The notes under the pieces were generated by a model. The model did no database searches, was not told the DNA's origin, and saw only the letters and a program-made list of their open reading frames with translations. From Nostoc paludosum FACHB-159 (GTDB lineage Bacteria > Cyanobacteriota > Cyanobacteriia > Cyanobacteriales > Nostocaceae), in the NCBI RefSeq assembly GCF_014698835.1, contig NZ_JACJTU010000008.1:124001-188000 (forward strand): a DNA stretch of 64,000 bases. The letters run 5' to 3'. A program made the translations under genes and the position numbers. Below, one piece after another: positions 45,601 to 54,466 of the stretch (position 1 is its first letter; every line of letters begins with the position of its first letter).

Positions 45601-46842
45601 ATTCTCGAACAGGTTGCGAAACTTTTGCTCGCTCTTGAGCAAAGCTTCTTCAGCCTGCTTCCGCTCTGTAATCACACGCGCAACGCTGATCAGTAACAAG
45701 TTACCATTAATATCAAAAGTTGTAGCTAAGTTTGTGGCTTGCCACTGCCAACTACCATCCTTGAGTCTAGCTCTATACTCAACTTCCACCCTCTCACCTG
45801 TTGTTACTACCCTGTTGACTGCATCTAAACAACTTGGTAAGTCATCAGGATGAAGAAAATCCGCAAATGGTATACCTTCTAACTCCGTAGTATCATATCC
45901 TGTGAGCTTGGCTAAATTGGGTGAAATATAGCTGATTCGTCCTTCTAAGTCAATCAGAGAAATAATATCATTAGAATTTTCCACAATGCGCCGGAACTTA
46001 ATTTCGCTTTCGCTCAAAGCTTTCTCTACTTGCTGGCGTGCAGTAATATCCCGAAAGCTCCAAACACGTCCTATAATTTTATCGGCCTGCCATTGGGGTT
46101 GAGAGTAACGCTCAAAAACACGTCCATCTTTCATCTCTACCAAATCAAAAGCTTCCTGTTCTGGGGAGTCATAAAACAGTTCCCTGACCCTGGTAATAAA
46201 AGCTTCGGGATCTCGCGTTTGTTCAGACATAAACTTGAATCGTTCATTGCTTTGAGAAGGTAGCAACAACGATTCTGGTATTGACCACATCTGGAGAAAC
46301 TTTTGATTAAAGACTGCTACATTAAAGTCTTGATTTACAACTATAATTCCATCAGCTGTAGATTCCAGTGTTGCTTGCAAAACAGACAATGTTTCTGCTT
46401 GTTTTTGTTGTGCTAAGTAGCGTTCTGTTTCCCAGTGTTTTGCTTGAGTGACATCTCGAATTACTAATATAGATGACCTGTCACCTCCTGCAAGTTCGAC
46501 GCAGTTGCCTGATATTTCTAAAATTAAGGAGCGATGTCTGCCGTCATGACATTCATATTCTTGTGTGATTTCATACTCTCCCCTTAGAACCCTCATATTT
46601 GGATAGGATTCTGGTGCAACTGCTTCACCAGCTAGGCTCAGAAATAACAAGTCACTCAGCTTGGCATTAAGAACTAAAATATGTGGTTGGTTAACAAGTT
46701 TATCAAAAGCAGTATTGCACCATTGTATTTTGCCATCACTACCAGTCCAGACAATAGCATCAGCGATCGCCCCCAGCGCCACCTCCATTTTGCCCAAAAT
46801 AGCGCGTAATTGGTTGACTAAACTAGTCAAATTTATGCTCAT
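42673..46842 (-). CDS. Multi-PAS hybrid sensor histidine kinase
   Basis: A 1389-residue soluble sensor kinase. Seven PAS domains in order: about 15-135, 150-275, 278-400, 405-525, 530-650, 655-780 and 790-915. PAS2 and PAS5 resemble each other (GIIVVNQDFNVAVFNQKFLQ against GILVVDENGQIVSYNQRFCQ), as do PAS4 and PAS6 (ANQRLAELLGYS against ANQRQAEILGYS). Then HisKA with His933 in NMSHELRTPLNAI, HATPase_c (LLGNAIKFTN, GLGIPTEELD, GTGLGLTISRQ), a receiver domain with Asp1232 in LIFMDMRMPVMDG, and a C-terminal segment of about 110 residues. No membrane helix, so it senses an intracellular signal. A lone PAS gene precedes it and a REC-PAS gene follows, all on the minus strand. Confidence 0.94.
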   Translation of the reverse strand: MSINLTSLVNQLRAILGKMEVALGAIADAIVWTGSDGKIQWCNTAFDKLVNQPHILVLNAKLSDLLFLSLAGEAVAPESYPNMRVLRGEYEITQEYECHDGRHRSLILEISGNCVELAGGDRSSILVIRDVTQAKHWETERYLAQQKQAETLSVLQATLESTADGIIVVNQDFNVAVFNQKFLQMWSIPESLLLPSQSNERFKFMSEQTRDPEAFITRVRELFYDSPEQEAFDLVEMKDGRVFERYSQPQWQADKIIGRVWSFRDITARQQVEKALSESEIKFRRIVENSNDIISLIDLEGRISYISPNLAKLTGYDTTELEGIPFADFLHPDDLPSCLDAVNRVVTTGERVEVEYRARLKDGSWQWQATNLATTFDINGNLLLISVARVITERKQAEEALLKSEQKFRNLFENSQFGILRSRIDDGLILDANQRLAELLGYSCVADLINGTKFTTDFYTNPSDRQRIITELRQKGSLNNFELQFHQCDGKARWGLFSLRLNVEDNCLEAVVADINDRKQVEADLHRSNAILKAQQEASIDGILVVDENGQIVSYNQRFCQLWQIPETFVNSNDRRLLELVLDKLEQPQEFLAKVEYLYTHPDQISRDEIRLKDGRTLDRYSASVRSPREDYYGRIWYFRDITERKHSEEALRRSEQKYRNIFENFQVGIARIRLEDGLFLEANQRQAEILGYSSATDLIGKQFTTEFYANPGDRQKLLAEMAQQGEVRNFELQLCRRDKSLGWGLISLRRNAEDGCIDAVITDISEQQAALRERKLAEESLRQSEARFRALYESTSIAVMLQENGIALDCNRAAEELFGYSRQEFLQKHPSEFSPPFQPNGQTSASLAREKIALAYKQGRHRFEWVHRRADGTDFPAEVWLTVFKLGDRTLIQGLVQDLTERKQVEATLRIAKETAETANRSKSAFLANMSHELRTPLNAILGFAQLMERDTSLSKRQRDSLATINRSGEHLLNLINDVLEMSKIEAGRIVLNPTSFDLHRLLQEIQQMFQVRAKDKKLSLSFELAPDLHQYIFTDESKLRQVLINLLGNAIKFTNTGKVTLRVKPTKDHPENSLPNLQSLITFEIEDTGLGIPTEELDSLFEPFVQTTSARQVREGTGLGLTISRQFVQLMGGDIRVHSVVGRGSTFYFDIKIELADSLDIAPPKLKRRVIALTPGQPIYRILVVDDRQDNCDLLMQLFNAIGFETLAAANGQEAIAVWQTWEPHLIFMDMRMPVMDGYEATKEIRATLKGQATVIIALTASAFDEERFVVLSAGCNDFVRKPFREEVILNMISKYLGVRYVYEQEPLQQDQFTENSGIKLLSLEEILTQMPTEWVTQLHQAALCTDEKLIFRLLEQIPEEFALLGNTISDWVNNFRIDKVIDLTQS

Positions 46843-46917
46843 CGGCAGACTCCTGTTTTAAAAGCAAGGGTAGAGGTTAATTTGTGGTTTGTTTTTCTAC
46901 CCGTCTTTCCATTTGTT

Positions 46918-47280
46918 TTAAAGAGGACGCAACATCGCCATAAACACCCATTCCCCATGATGTTTCTCTGCCATAATCAAATGCTCGGCTTCAATTTCTA
47001 GACCATTTTTGGCGATCGCAACTAGACGTAGGGGGTGATTGAGAATAGTAGAATTTTCTGTTGAAAGAAAGCGGGAAAAACCAAGATGGTGAGGGGCATG
47101 AAAACCCTCTGGAATAACTACCGTAATGATTTGACCATTAATTTCAGCCATACTCCAGCCAAAAACAGAAGTAAAGCGATCGTTGACATAAGTGACGAAC
47201 CCTTGTCGATCTGTAATTACAACTGGCACATCTATTTCTCGCTTCATGTCACTCAGGGTTTTCATCGCTGCTTCAGCCAT
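46918..47280 (-). CDS. Stand-alone PAS domain protein
   Basis: A 120-residue protein consisting almost wholly of one PAS domain: VVITDRQGFVTYVNDRFTSV and FGWSMAEINGQIITVVIPEG, ending in a strand HHGEWVFMAMLRPL. No output domain. It lies 75 bases upstream of the multi-PAS kinase on the same strand and is probably co-transcribed, perhaps supplying an extra sensor subunit. A second ATG five codons in is an alternative start. Confidence 0.8.
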   Translation of the reverse strand: MAEAAMKTLSDMKREIDVPVVITDRQGFVTYVNDRFTSVFGWSMAEINGQIITVVIPEGFHAPHHLGFSRFLSTENSTILNHPLRLVAIAKNGLEIEAEHLIMAEKHHGEWVFMAMLRPL

Positions 47281-47697
47281 AAAGTTTTGCTACAGTTGTC
47301 CCAATGGCGCAAAAGGATCGCAAATTCGTTATCGGAAAAGGCAGAGGGCAGGAGCCAGAAGGCAGAAGGAATCTGATTCCTGCTCTCTGCTACGACGCCT
47401 TGGGAGTAAGGGTTTAAGACCCCCACCAAATTTTCAATTTGGTGGCTCTTGTTCAGGTGGGGTATGTATCCCCTTCGGAACAAAACCTTCTGCCCTCTGC
47501 CCTGGAGCCTTCTGCCTTCTTCATCTTCTTCGACTACGAAACCAAACCCAAAACCAACCAGCAGATTTTTTAAGCCACACGTCGCACTGCTGGAACAATC
47601 ATACAACTTTTATACAGCGGCAAAATGAACTAACGCTCTTTAAGTTCAAGCTTCACACCCTTGGTAACATTAATTTGGCACAGCGGCAAATAAAAAG
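47281..47697. repeat. Composite repeat element: inverted STRR arms around a palindrome
   Basis: Arms rich in GGCAGAAGG (47339-47370) and CCTTCTGCC (47486-47520) are inverted to each other. Between them lies the perfect stem CCACCAAATT/AATTTGGTGG (47423-47445, three-base loop). The unit resembles a small non-autonomous mobile repeat. Outside it (47521-47697) nothing is recognised. Confidence 0.6.
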
Positions 47698-48696
47698 TCA
47701 CTGTACAATTTTAGTAAGAATTGCTTGGGCGGCGGCTTCATCAGTAATCAATCCTGTAATTAACTGACCGCGTAAAGCAGCTAGAATCGCTTCTGTCTTT
47801 TTGACGCCGCCTGCTACACCAACAATCAGCCGAGAAGCCTGTTGTTCAAGCGGTACGCTAGCAACTCGGTTATTCGTTCCTTGTTGCAGCAATACACCGT
47901 AGCGATCGTAAGCCCAACCTGCAATTTCTCCTACTGCCCCCAGTTCTATCAATTCAGCCACCTCATCATCATTGATAAAGCCGTTTTGATGTAACGGCGC
48001 ATTCCAGGCAATCTCGCTAATACCGACAAATGTTGCTTTGGCTTGCTCTGCAAGAGTTTTAACGGTGATAAACGATCGCTGAGTCTGCAACAATTCCCGT
48101 TCTTCAATGCTAGTGGCTACAACCGGAGTTGTCACTGGGTAGGCTTGGGAACCGACGCGATCGGACAAATGCATCACTACTTCGTGGCGACCTGCACGCC
48201 CATAGTGAGACATATTCCCAATAATGGAAACAATTTTATGCTGGGGTTGGTTCATTGAGGGCATTTGCTCCACCATTGTTCGCAATGTGCGGCCTGAGGA
48301 CAACGCTAGTATGGTAGGGGTTTTCGCCATCAGGTAACCTTCTAAGTGGGTAGCAGCACACACACCAATTCCATTGAATGTATCGCCACTACCTGCATCG
48401 CTTGGAACCACTTCACAAAGCGACAGCCCAAATTTATCGCGCAGCGACTCAGCTAGAACAATACATTCGCTCAGCGGATGATCGAGCCGAAATTTGATCA
48501 ATTTTTCACTCACCGCCAGCGCCACCAAGCGTTGTGCAGCTTGCCGGGAAACATTGAGTTTTGCTGCAATCTCCTCTTGGGTATTGCCAGCAATGTAATA
48601 GAGCCAAGCAGCATGAGCAGCTAGATCTAATTTGCGGGATCTAAGGGGCAAGCCAGCTTTATTGGCATCGCGCCCCTCTAATAAAGGCTCTCCCAT
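47698..48696 (-). CDS. SorC/DeoR-type sugar-responsive transcriptional regulator
   Basis: A 332-residue regulator. N-terminal helix-turn-helix (about 39-60, TQEEIAAKLNVSRQAAQRLV), then the SorC sugar-phosphate-binding domain (about 75-332) with GSGDTFNGIGVCAATHLEGY, ILALSSGRTLRTMVEQMP, HKIVSIIGNM and VGVAGGVKKTEAILAALRG. Family members control polyol and pentitol genes and respond to phosphorylated sugars. The ATG follows GGAAGGTGGGAT. It is transcribed away from the mannitol-dehydrogenase-type gene at 49065, the usual place for the regulator of such an operon. Confidence 0.9.
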   Translation of the reverse strand: MGEPLLEGRDANKAGLPLRSRKLDLAAHAAWLYYIAGNTQEEIAAKLNVSRQAAQRLVALAVSEKLIKFRLDHPLSECIVLAESLRDKFGLSLCEVVPSDAGSGDTFNGIGVCAATHLEGYLMAKTPTILALSSGRTLRTMVEQMPSMNQPQHKIVSIIGNMSHYGRAGRHEVVMHLSDRVGSQAYPVTTPVVATSIEERELLQTQRSFITVKTLAEQAKATFVGISEIAWNAPLHQNGFINDDEVAELIELGAVGEIAGWAYDRYGVLLQQGTNNRVASVPLEQQASRLIVGVAGGVKKTEAILAALRGQLITGLITDEAAAQAILTKIVQ

Positions 48697-48786
48697 ATCC
48701 CACCTTCCAAAACTATGTACCTACCAAAAGAATGATTGGATAATTTTGAGTATATGCCCAAGGACATAACTTTTGCTCACATAAAC

Positions 48787-48912
48787 TCAAGAGTGCAGAT
48801 CTAACGCTCTTGAAGCTCTTGAGCTAGTGCTTAAGAAAGAGTTAATTTCACAAGCACCACCTGTAATCAAGATATTCTTACCTGCAAACTCATAGGTTGC
48901 TGTTGCTGTCAT
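48787..48912 (-). pseudogene. Short-chain dehydrogenase N-terminal remnant
   Basis: A 41-codon minus-strand frame, ATG at 48912 to TGA at 48787, translates as MTATATYEFAGKNILITGGA and then an unrelated tail. FxGKNILITGGA is the first strand and glycine turn of a Rossmann-fold short-chain dehydrogenase, but the TGxxxGIG motif is broken after GGA and the other roughly 210 residues are missing. It lies between the SorC regulator and the polyol dehydrogenase, where a pentitol or sorbitol-type short-chain dehydrogenase would be expected. Probably a deletion remnant. Confidence 0.7.
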
Positions 48913-48982
48913 AAATTCAACCTCTTATTGAAGAATTGTTGCAAATTACCGTCATTGAAGTGGGGTTGGTATGATTCTATTA

Positions 48983-48998
48983 TTGAGCTTTTACTCAA
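48983..48998. promoter_or_regulatory. Possible SorC operator (inverted repeat)
   Basis: TTGAG and CTCAA flank a six-base centre (48983-48998) about 65 bases upstream of the polyol dehydrogenase start, in the divergent regulator-enzyme intergenic region. Placement fits an operator; binding is not shown. Confidence 0.3.
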
Positions 48999-49064
48999 AG
49001 TTAGAGCATAAAATCAAAAATTTTCTCCGTTAGATTTTTTATATCAAAGGAGTAATGTGAATGA

Positions 49065-50558
49065 ATGAATCCCATGAACAATATCAGCACAGACTCAGCA
49101 ATCAAGCTGAATGAAGCAGCTTTAGCTCGTTTAGCAAATAACGTTTGCGTACCCCAGTACCATCGCCACCAAATTACTAACGGCATTGTCCATATCGGTG
49201 TGGGTGGGTTCCATCGGGCACACCAGGCATTATATCTTGATAACTACTTTCATCAGCATCCTGGCAGTGAGTGGGGAATTTGCGGGGTTGGGTTACTAGA
49301 ATTCGATAAGCGGATGCGAGATGCACTGAGTTCTCAAGATTGTTTGTATACCTTAGTTGAAAGGTCGCCAGAAGGCGATCGCGCCCGTGTTATTGGAGCA
49401 ATTACAAAATATCTCTTTGCCCCAGATAACTGCCAAACAGTAATTGATACCTTAGCAGATCCCAAATGCCGTATCGTCACCCTCACAATTACCGAAGGTG
49501 GCTACTACTATATTGAAGGTAGCGGTGAATTTGATACCAATCACCCAACAATTCAGTACGATTTGCAGCATCCTCACGAGCCAATTGGCGTATATGGCTT
49601 TTTGACAGCAGCACTCGATCGCCGCCGTCAACAGGGAATAGCACCGTTTACTGTGTTGTCCTGCGATAACTTGCAAGGCAACGGCAACATTGCCCGGAAA
49701 ATGTTGACTGCATTTGCCCAGATGCAGAACCCGGAATTAGGAAGTTGGGTTGCCGAACAGGTAGCTTTTCCTAACTGTATGGTCGATCGCATTACCCCCG
49801 CCACCACCCCAGCAGATATCAAAATGGTGGCGGAACAGTTTAATATTGATGATGCTTTTCCAGTTGTTGCCGAACCGTTCCTTCAGTGGGTAGTTGAAGA
49901 CAACTTCTGTGCGGGTAGACCTGATTGGGAATCTGTTGGCGTGCAGATGACCGATGATGTTCATCCCTACGAGATGATGAAAATCCGCCTACTCAACGCC
50001 AGTCACTTGTTGATTGGTTATCTCGGCTCCTTGGCAGGTTACACCTACGTCCATGAGGTAATGGGCGATTCTTTAATTAGGCAAGCCGTGGATCGTTTAA
50101 TGGCAGAAGTTACACCCACACTCCAACCCGTACCAGGGATTGATTTAGATAATTACAAACAGACCTTAATAGAACGCTTTGCCAATCCCAAGATACGCGA
50201 CCAACTGCCGCGGCTTTGCCTCAATAGTTCCGCAAAAATGCCAAAATTTGTTTTAGGCTCAGTTCGTGATGCACTGCATCAAGGCGGAGCGATTGAATAC
50301 ATGAGTCTCACAGTTGCAGCTTGGTTCCGTTACCTCAACGGACAGGATGACCAAGGCAAGACTATTCCCATCGATGACCCAATAGGAGGTACTTTAACGC
50401 AACTAGCTCATACCAGTGGTTCTGATGCCAAACCATTGCTCAACCTGACTGAGATTTTTGGCGATTTATCCCAGTCACCGCTTTTTGTCGATGCAGTTAC
50501 GAACCATTTACGCAGATTGTATGAGTTTGGAGCGAAAGAAACATTAGCCCGATTCTGA
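49065..50558 (+). CDS. Mannitol dehydrogenase family polyol dehydrogenase
   Basis: A 497-residue long-chain NAD-dependent polyol dehydrogenase. Landmarks: NGIVHIGVGGFHRAHQALYLD (nucleotide binding), TLTITEGGYYY, FTVLSCDNLQGNGNIARKM, FPNCMVDRITPATTP and the catalytic KIRLLNASHLLIGYLG (Lys-x-x-x-x-Asn-x-x-His). Family members oxidise mannitol, arabinitol or xylitol to fructose or xylulose. The downstream xylulokinase favours a pentitol substrate (inference). An AAGGAG lies at 49047-49052; a second ATG three codons in is an alternative start. Confidence 0.92.
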   Translation: MNPMNNISTDSAIKLNEAALARLANNVCVPQYHRHQITNGIVHIGVGGFHRAHQALYLDNYFHQHPGSEWGICGVGLLEFDKRMRDALSSQDCLYTLVERSPEGDRARVIGAITKYLFAPDNCQTVIDTLADPKCRIVTLTITEGGYYYIEGSGEFDTNHPTIQYDLQHPHEPIGVYGFLTAALDRRRQQGIAPFTVLSCDNLQGNGNIARKMLTAFAQMQNPELGSWVAEQVAFPNCMVDRITPATTPADIKMVAEQFNIDDAFPVVAEPFLQWVVEDNFCAGRPDWESVGVQMTDDVHPYEMMKIRLLNASHLLIGYLGSLAGYTYVHEVMGDSLIRQAVDRLMAEVTPTLQPVPGIDLDNYKQTLIERFANPKIRDQLPRLCLNSSAKMPKFVLGSVRDALHQGGAIEYMSLTVAAWFRYLNGQDDQGKTIPIDDPIGGTLTQLAHTSGSDAKPLLNLTEIFGDLSQSPLFVDAVTNHLRRLYEFGAKETLARF

Positions 50559-50962
50559 GGCATTAAGGCAGGGAGCAGGGGAGAAGAGGCTTTTGGGATT
50601 TTGCTAAAGATGCGGTAATCATAAGTGATTAGCCGGACACGATATCACTAAAATAATGAAACAGATGTAAACCCACCAAAGCCTTGCCCGATCTAAATTT
50701 TTGGTGTTGCTGAATTTGAATATGAAATTCAAAAATCAACTCTTCTCAACTCTTTCTCTGGAGCGACTCTGCGCTACGCCAGTTGCTTCAAGTCGGGCAT
50801 TGCCCGCCCAACGCACTGGCTCCTCTGCGTGTTAGCAAAGCGGGGCGTAGCCCGCTAAATTTATATTCTCAATCAGCAACGCCGAATTTTTTAATTGCGT
50901 TAGCGCAGTGGGGCGTAGCCCATTGCGATTTGTGAATTGTTATAAGTCGAGTCCATACCAAA
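50559..50962. repeat. Intergenic region with GGGGCGTAGCCC small dispersed repeats
   Basis: Two copies of GGGGCGTAGCCC (50842-50853 and 50910-50921) are set in short palindromic contexts (GCGGGG...CCCGC; GTGGGG...CCCAT). A 30-base dispersed repeat (50855-50884) also occurs at 36026-36055. CGGGCATTGCCCG lies near 50798. No gene. The pattern matches small dispersed repeats seen in Nostoc genomes. Confidence 0.7.
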
Positions 50963-51442
50963 ATGCGAATTGAACCATACGAAGATAGCCAGCTTGATGC
51001 CATCAAGAGCCTTTCGGTTCGGGCATGGTCTCCGGTTTTTGATTCGCTTGAGAAAGCGATGGATCTTGAGGTGTATCGCTCATTCTATCCCGACGGTTGG
51101 CGTGTAAGCCAGCTTCATGCTGTCGAGGGAGTCTGCGCTGCTGCGGACACAAAGGTGTGGGTGGCGATCGATGGTTCAATTCTGGGCTTTGTAGCCGTGA
51201 AACTCCACTTTGAGAGCAGTATGGGAGAAATCTATATGGTCGCCGTCGATCCAGACTATCAACGTCGAGGCATTGGCACTGCTTTGATGGAATTCGCTCT
51301 AGATTGGATGAAAGTTGCTGGAATGTCCGTTGCTATGGTTGAAACCGGAGGCGATCCAGGTCATGCCCCGGCACGTTGTACTTATGAAAAGCTGGGTTTT
51401 AGGCTGTTCCCAGTCGCCAGATACTTCAAGAAGTTGGATTAG
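50963..51442 (+). CDS. GNAT family N-acetyltransferase
   Basis: A 159-residue acetyltransferase. The acetyl-CoA-binding motif A is VAVDPDYQRRGIGTALMEFA (Q-x-x-G-x-G), preceded by strand MGEIYM and followed by the motif B region ARCTYEKLGF. The acceptor is unknown. It lies between the polyol dehydrogenase and xylulokinase genes on the same strand, 27 bases before the latter, yet the function is not obviously linked to sugar use. Confidence 0.87.
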   Translation: MRIEPYEDSQLDAIKSLSVRAWSPVFDSLEKAMDLEVYRSFYPDGWRVSQLHAVEGVCAAADTKVWVAIDGSILGFVAVKLHFESSMGEIYMVAVDPDYQRRGIGTALMEFALDWMKVAGMSVAMVETGGDPGHAPARCTYEKLGFRLFPVARYFKKLD

Positions 51443-51469
51443 TTAGCGATTCAGGATTTGGAGGCGCAA

Positions 51470-52936
51470 TTGAGCGACATCGTAGTTGGCTTAGACTTGG
51501 GTACAGGAGGAGTGCGGGCGATCGCAGTTGACCTGCAAGGGCAAATTATCGCTCAAGCAACCAGAAGTTACCCCCTATTAACTCCTCAACCAGGCTGGAC
51601 AGAACAGAACTCATCAGATTGGATTGATGCAAGTTTGGCTGTTCTGTTGGATGTTACTCAACAGTTAAACGGATACCAAGCAATTGCCCTCGGTGTATCG
51701 GGACAAATGCACGGTATGGTTCCTGTTGATATAGAAGGCAAAGCCATTAGACCAGCAATTTTGTGGAACGACCAACGCACAGGTAAAGCTGTTGCTGAGA
51801 TTGAAGCCACTATTCCCCGTCCAGAATTAATTCAACGCACTGGAAATCCGGCAATTACGGGGTTTCAATTGCCAAAGGTTTTATGGTTGCGGAGTCAAGA
51901 ACCAGAAGCGTATACTCGCTTGTGGCAAATTCTTTTGCCAAAAGATTATCTAGGATATGCGCTCACGGGCGAACTTGCAACAGAACCATCTGATGCGTCT
52001 GGTGTTGGGTGTCTCAACCTGGCGAAGCGCCTTTGGGATACAGATATTCTCGATGCTTTGGATATCAAACCAGCGTTGTTTCCCTCAGTCATCGAATCTA
52101 CTGCGATCGCCGGACGGCTGAAACCAGAAATCGCTGCCCGTGTAGGATTACCCGTGGGATTACCTGTAATTGCTGGCGGAGGCGACAATGCAGCAGCAGC
52201 AATTGGTTTGGGTATCTCATCCAGCAACCTCAACCTGGGTAGTTTGAGTATTGGCACATCCGGAGTTATCTTTGCACCATGCGATCGCCCAATTCCCGAT
52301 CCCCAAGGTCGCGTACATTTGTTCTGTCATATCGATGGTGGCTATCATCTATTGGGAGTAACCTTAGCGGCGGGTGGTTCTTTGCGTTGGTATCGAGATA
52401 CATTTGCACCGCAGATATCGTACACTGATTTGATGGAAATGGCAGGGCGATCGCTGCCTGGTGCGCGTGGTGTTCTATTTCTACCCCACCTTGCAGGCGA
52501 ACGCAGCCCCCATCTCGATCCCGATACTCGCGGTGCTTTAGTGAATTTGTCATTAGCTCATACTCAAGCAGATGTAATTCGTGCTGTACTGGAGGGGGTT
52601 GCATTCAGCTTGCGGGAAGCCTTGGAAGTAATTAGTGCCATCGCTCCTGTTCGTCAACTCTTAGCGACAGGTGGAGGCGCACGCTCTAATATTTGGTTGC
52701 AAATTTTAGCAGATGTTTTGCAAACAGAACTTATTGCTCCCAAAGCCGAAGAGGGAGCCGCTTATGGAGCTGCTATTTTGGCAATGGTCGGGGTTGGTGC
52801 GTACCCTAATTTAGAAGCTGCACTCAAGATAATATCGCCAGCTAGTTATGTGGTACAGCCCCAGACAAATCCTTTGTATGAAGCAGCTTTTAATCGCTAC
52901 AAGCTACTTTACGATAGCTTGAAAGTTGTTCGTTGA
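51470..52936 (+). CDS. xylB: Xylulokinase (FGGY family)
   Basis: About 488 residues from TTG 51470, chosen because GGAGG lies five bases upstream; an earlier TTG is open but unsupported. FGGY kinase motifs: [16 protein letters not shown] (ATP), [22 protein letters not shown] and [16 protein letters not shown] (xylulose pocket), [12 protein letters not shown] (catalytic Asp), [15 protein letters not shown] and [20 protein letters not shown]. It phosphorylates D-xylulose to xylulose 5-phosphate, feeding the pentose phosphate pathway; with the upstream dehydrogenase this would use arabinitol or xylitol. Confidence 0.92.
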   Translation: MSDIVVGLDLGTGGVRAIAVDLQGQIIAQATRSYPLLTPQPGWTEQNSSDWIDASLAVLLDVTQQLNGYQAIALGVSGQMHGMVPVDIEGKAIRPAILWNDQRTGKAVAEIEATIPRPELIQRTGNPAITGFQLPKVLWLRSQEPEAYTRLWQILLPKDYLGYALTGELATEPSDASGVGCLNLAKRLWDTDILDALDIKPALFPSVIESTAIAGRLKPEIAARVGLPVGLPVIAGGGDNAAAAIGLGISSSNLNLGSLSIGTSGVIFAPCDRPIPDPQGRVHLFCHIDGGYHLLGVTLAAGGSLRWYRDTFAPQISYTDLMEMAGRSLPGARGVLFLPHLAGERSPHLDPDTRGALVNLSLAHTQADVIRAVLEGVAFSLREALEVISAIAPVRQLLATGGGARSNIWLQILADVLQTELIAPKAEEGAAYGAAILAMVGVGAYPNLEAALKIISPASYVVQPQTNPLYEAAFNRYKLLYDSLKVVR

Positions 52937-52981
52937 CGTTCCCACTATAAGGGTTAAGTAGATTATCAGCACACGCTTGGC

Positions 52982-54466
52982 TTAAAATTGACGCGACCAT
53001 TCATTAGGCCAGCGTTCAATAATAACTTTGGTTTGGGTGAAAAACTCGACTGCGTGATGGCTTTGTCCGTGTAAGTCACCAAAAAAGCTGTCTTTCCAGC
53101 CGCTAAAAGGGAAAAATGCCATTGGGGCAGCAACGCCAATATTAATGCCGATATTACCAGCTTCGGCTTCATAACGAAACTTTCTAGCGGCTGCACCATT
53201 ACTAGTAAATAAACAAGCCATGTTGCCATATTTACCACTATTGACCAAAGCGATCGCCTCGTCAATATTATCTACATTTATTAAGCTCAACACTGGGCCA
53301 AAAATTTCTGTGCGGGCAATTTCATCTGCTGGATTGACGTTTTCTAAAATAGTAGGACGGATAAAATTACCTCGCTCATAACCAGCAATCTGCGGATTTC
53401 GTCCATCAATCAACAACTTTGCTCCTTGAGCAGCGCCTTGTTGAATTAATCTTTCAATTCGCTGTTTACTCAAAGAACTGATGACAGGGCCCATTTCTAC
53501 ACCCTCATCTAAACCATTACCCACTACCCGCTTTGTAGCTATTTCAGCAATTGCTTCTGTGAATGTGTGCTTTGCTTCTCCCACTGTGACTGCAATTGAG
53601 GCCGCTAAACAGCGTTGTCCTGCACAGCCAAAAGCACTCTCAGCAGCAATTCGAGTCGTCATTTCTATGTCTGCATCTGGCAGGACAATAATCGGATTTT
53701 TTGCTCCTCCTTGACATTGAACTCGTTTACCATTGGCTGCGGCTCGACTATATATATATTTAGCTACATCCGTTGAGCCAACAAAGCTAATGGCTCGAAT
53801 TTGTGGTTGTTCTAAAATTGCATCTACGGCTTCTTTAGCACCGTTGATTAAATTGATTACTCCTTTAGGTAAGCCAGTTTTTTCTAACAATTGAAAAATT
53901 TTTTGCATTGTCAATGGAACTTTCTCACTCGGCTTGATAATGTATGTATTACCGCAAGCGATCGCATAAGGTAGAAACCAAAAAGGAATCATCCCAGGAA
54001 AATTAAAAGGACAAATTACTGCTGCTACTCCCAAAGGTTGGCGAATCATCATTTCATCAATGCCCCTAGCAATATCCTCTAGGTTAGTTCCCTGCATAAT
54101 CATGGGAATGCCACAGGCAACTTCTACATTTTCTATAGCACGACGCATCTCGCCCTTTGACTCAGCCAAAGTTTTACCACATTCTAAGCTAATGGTACGT
54201 GCTAAATCCTCCAAATGTTCTTCGAGTAGATTCTTAAGTTTAAATAAATACTGCACTCGCTCGGTTGCCGGAGTGCGTCTCCAAGTCACAAAAGCCTCGG
54301 CAGCTGCAAGGGAGGCTTGATTTACTTCAGATGCTGGTGATAAAGGCACATGAGCTAGTATCTCTGCTGTAGCTGGATTAACTACATCTAAGTATTCTGT
54401 TGTGCTAGATGTATACCACTGACCATTGATATAGTTGGGTAAGACAGGAATAGCATTCATAGGCAT
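52982..54466 (-). CDS. mmsA: CoA-acylating methylmalonate-semialdehyde dehydrogenase
   Basis: A 494-residue aldehyde dehydrogenase of the MmsA/IolA type. Distinguishing segments: [62 protein letters not shown] and the catalytic [10 protein letters not shown] with Cys286. Family members convert methylmalonate or malonate semialdehyde to propionyl- or acetyl-CoA in valine or inositol breakdown. No other valine or inositol genes are nearby; it converges on xylulokinase with a 45-base gap. It lacks a visible intrinsic terminator. Confidence 0.92.
   Translation of the reverse strand: MPMNAIPVLPNYINGQWYTSSTTEYLDVVNPATAEILAHVPLSPASEVNQASLAAAEAFVTWRRTPATERVQYLFKLKNLLEEHLEDLARTISLECGKTLAESKGEMRRAIENVEVACGIPMIMQGTNLEDIARGIDEMMIRQPLGVAAVICPFNFPGMIPFWFLPYAIACGNTYIIKPSEKVPLTMQKIFQLLEKTGLPKGVINLINGAKEAVDAILEQPQIRAISFVGSTDVAKYIYSRAAANGKRVQCQGGAKNPIIVLPDADIEMTTRIAAESAFGCAGQRCLAASIAVTVGEAKHTFTEAIAEIATKRVVGNGLDEGVEMGPVISSLSKQRIERLIQQGAAQGAKLLIDGRNPQIAGYERGNFIRPTILENVNPADEIARTEIFGPVLSLINVDNIDEAIALVNSGKYGNMACLFTSNGAAARKFRYEAEAGNIGINIGVAAPMAFFPFSGWKDSFFGDLHGQSHHAVEFFTQTKVIIERWPNEWSRQF

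Noticed and set aside
47192..47767. 191-codon plus-strand open frame
   Set aside because: Runs antisense through the PAS gene start and across the composite STRR element; composition is repeat-driven.
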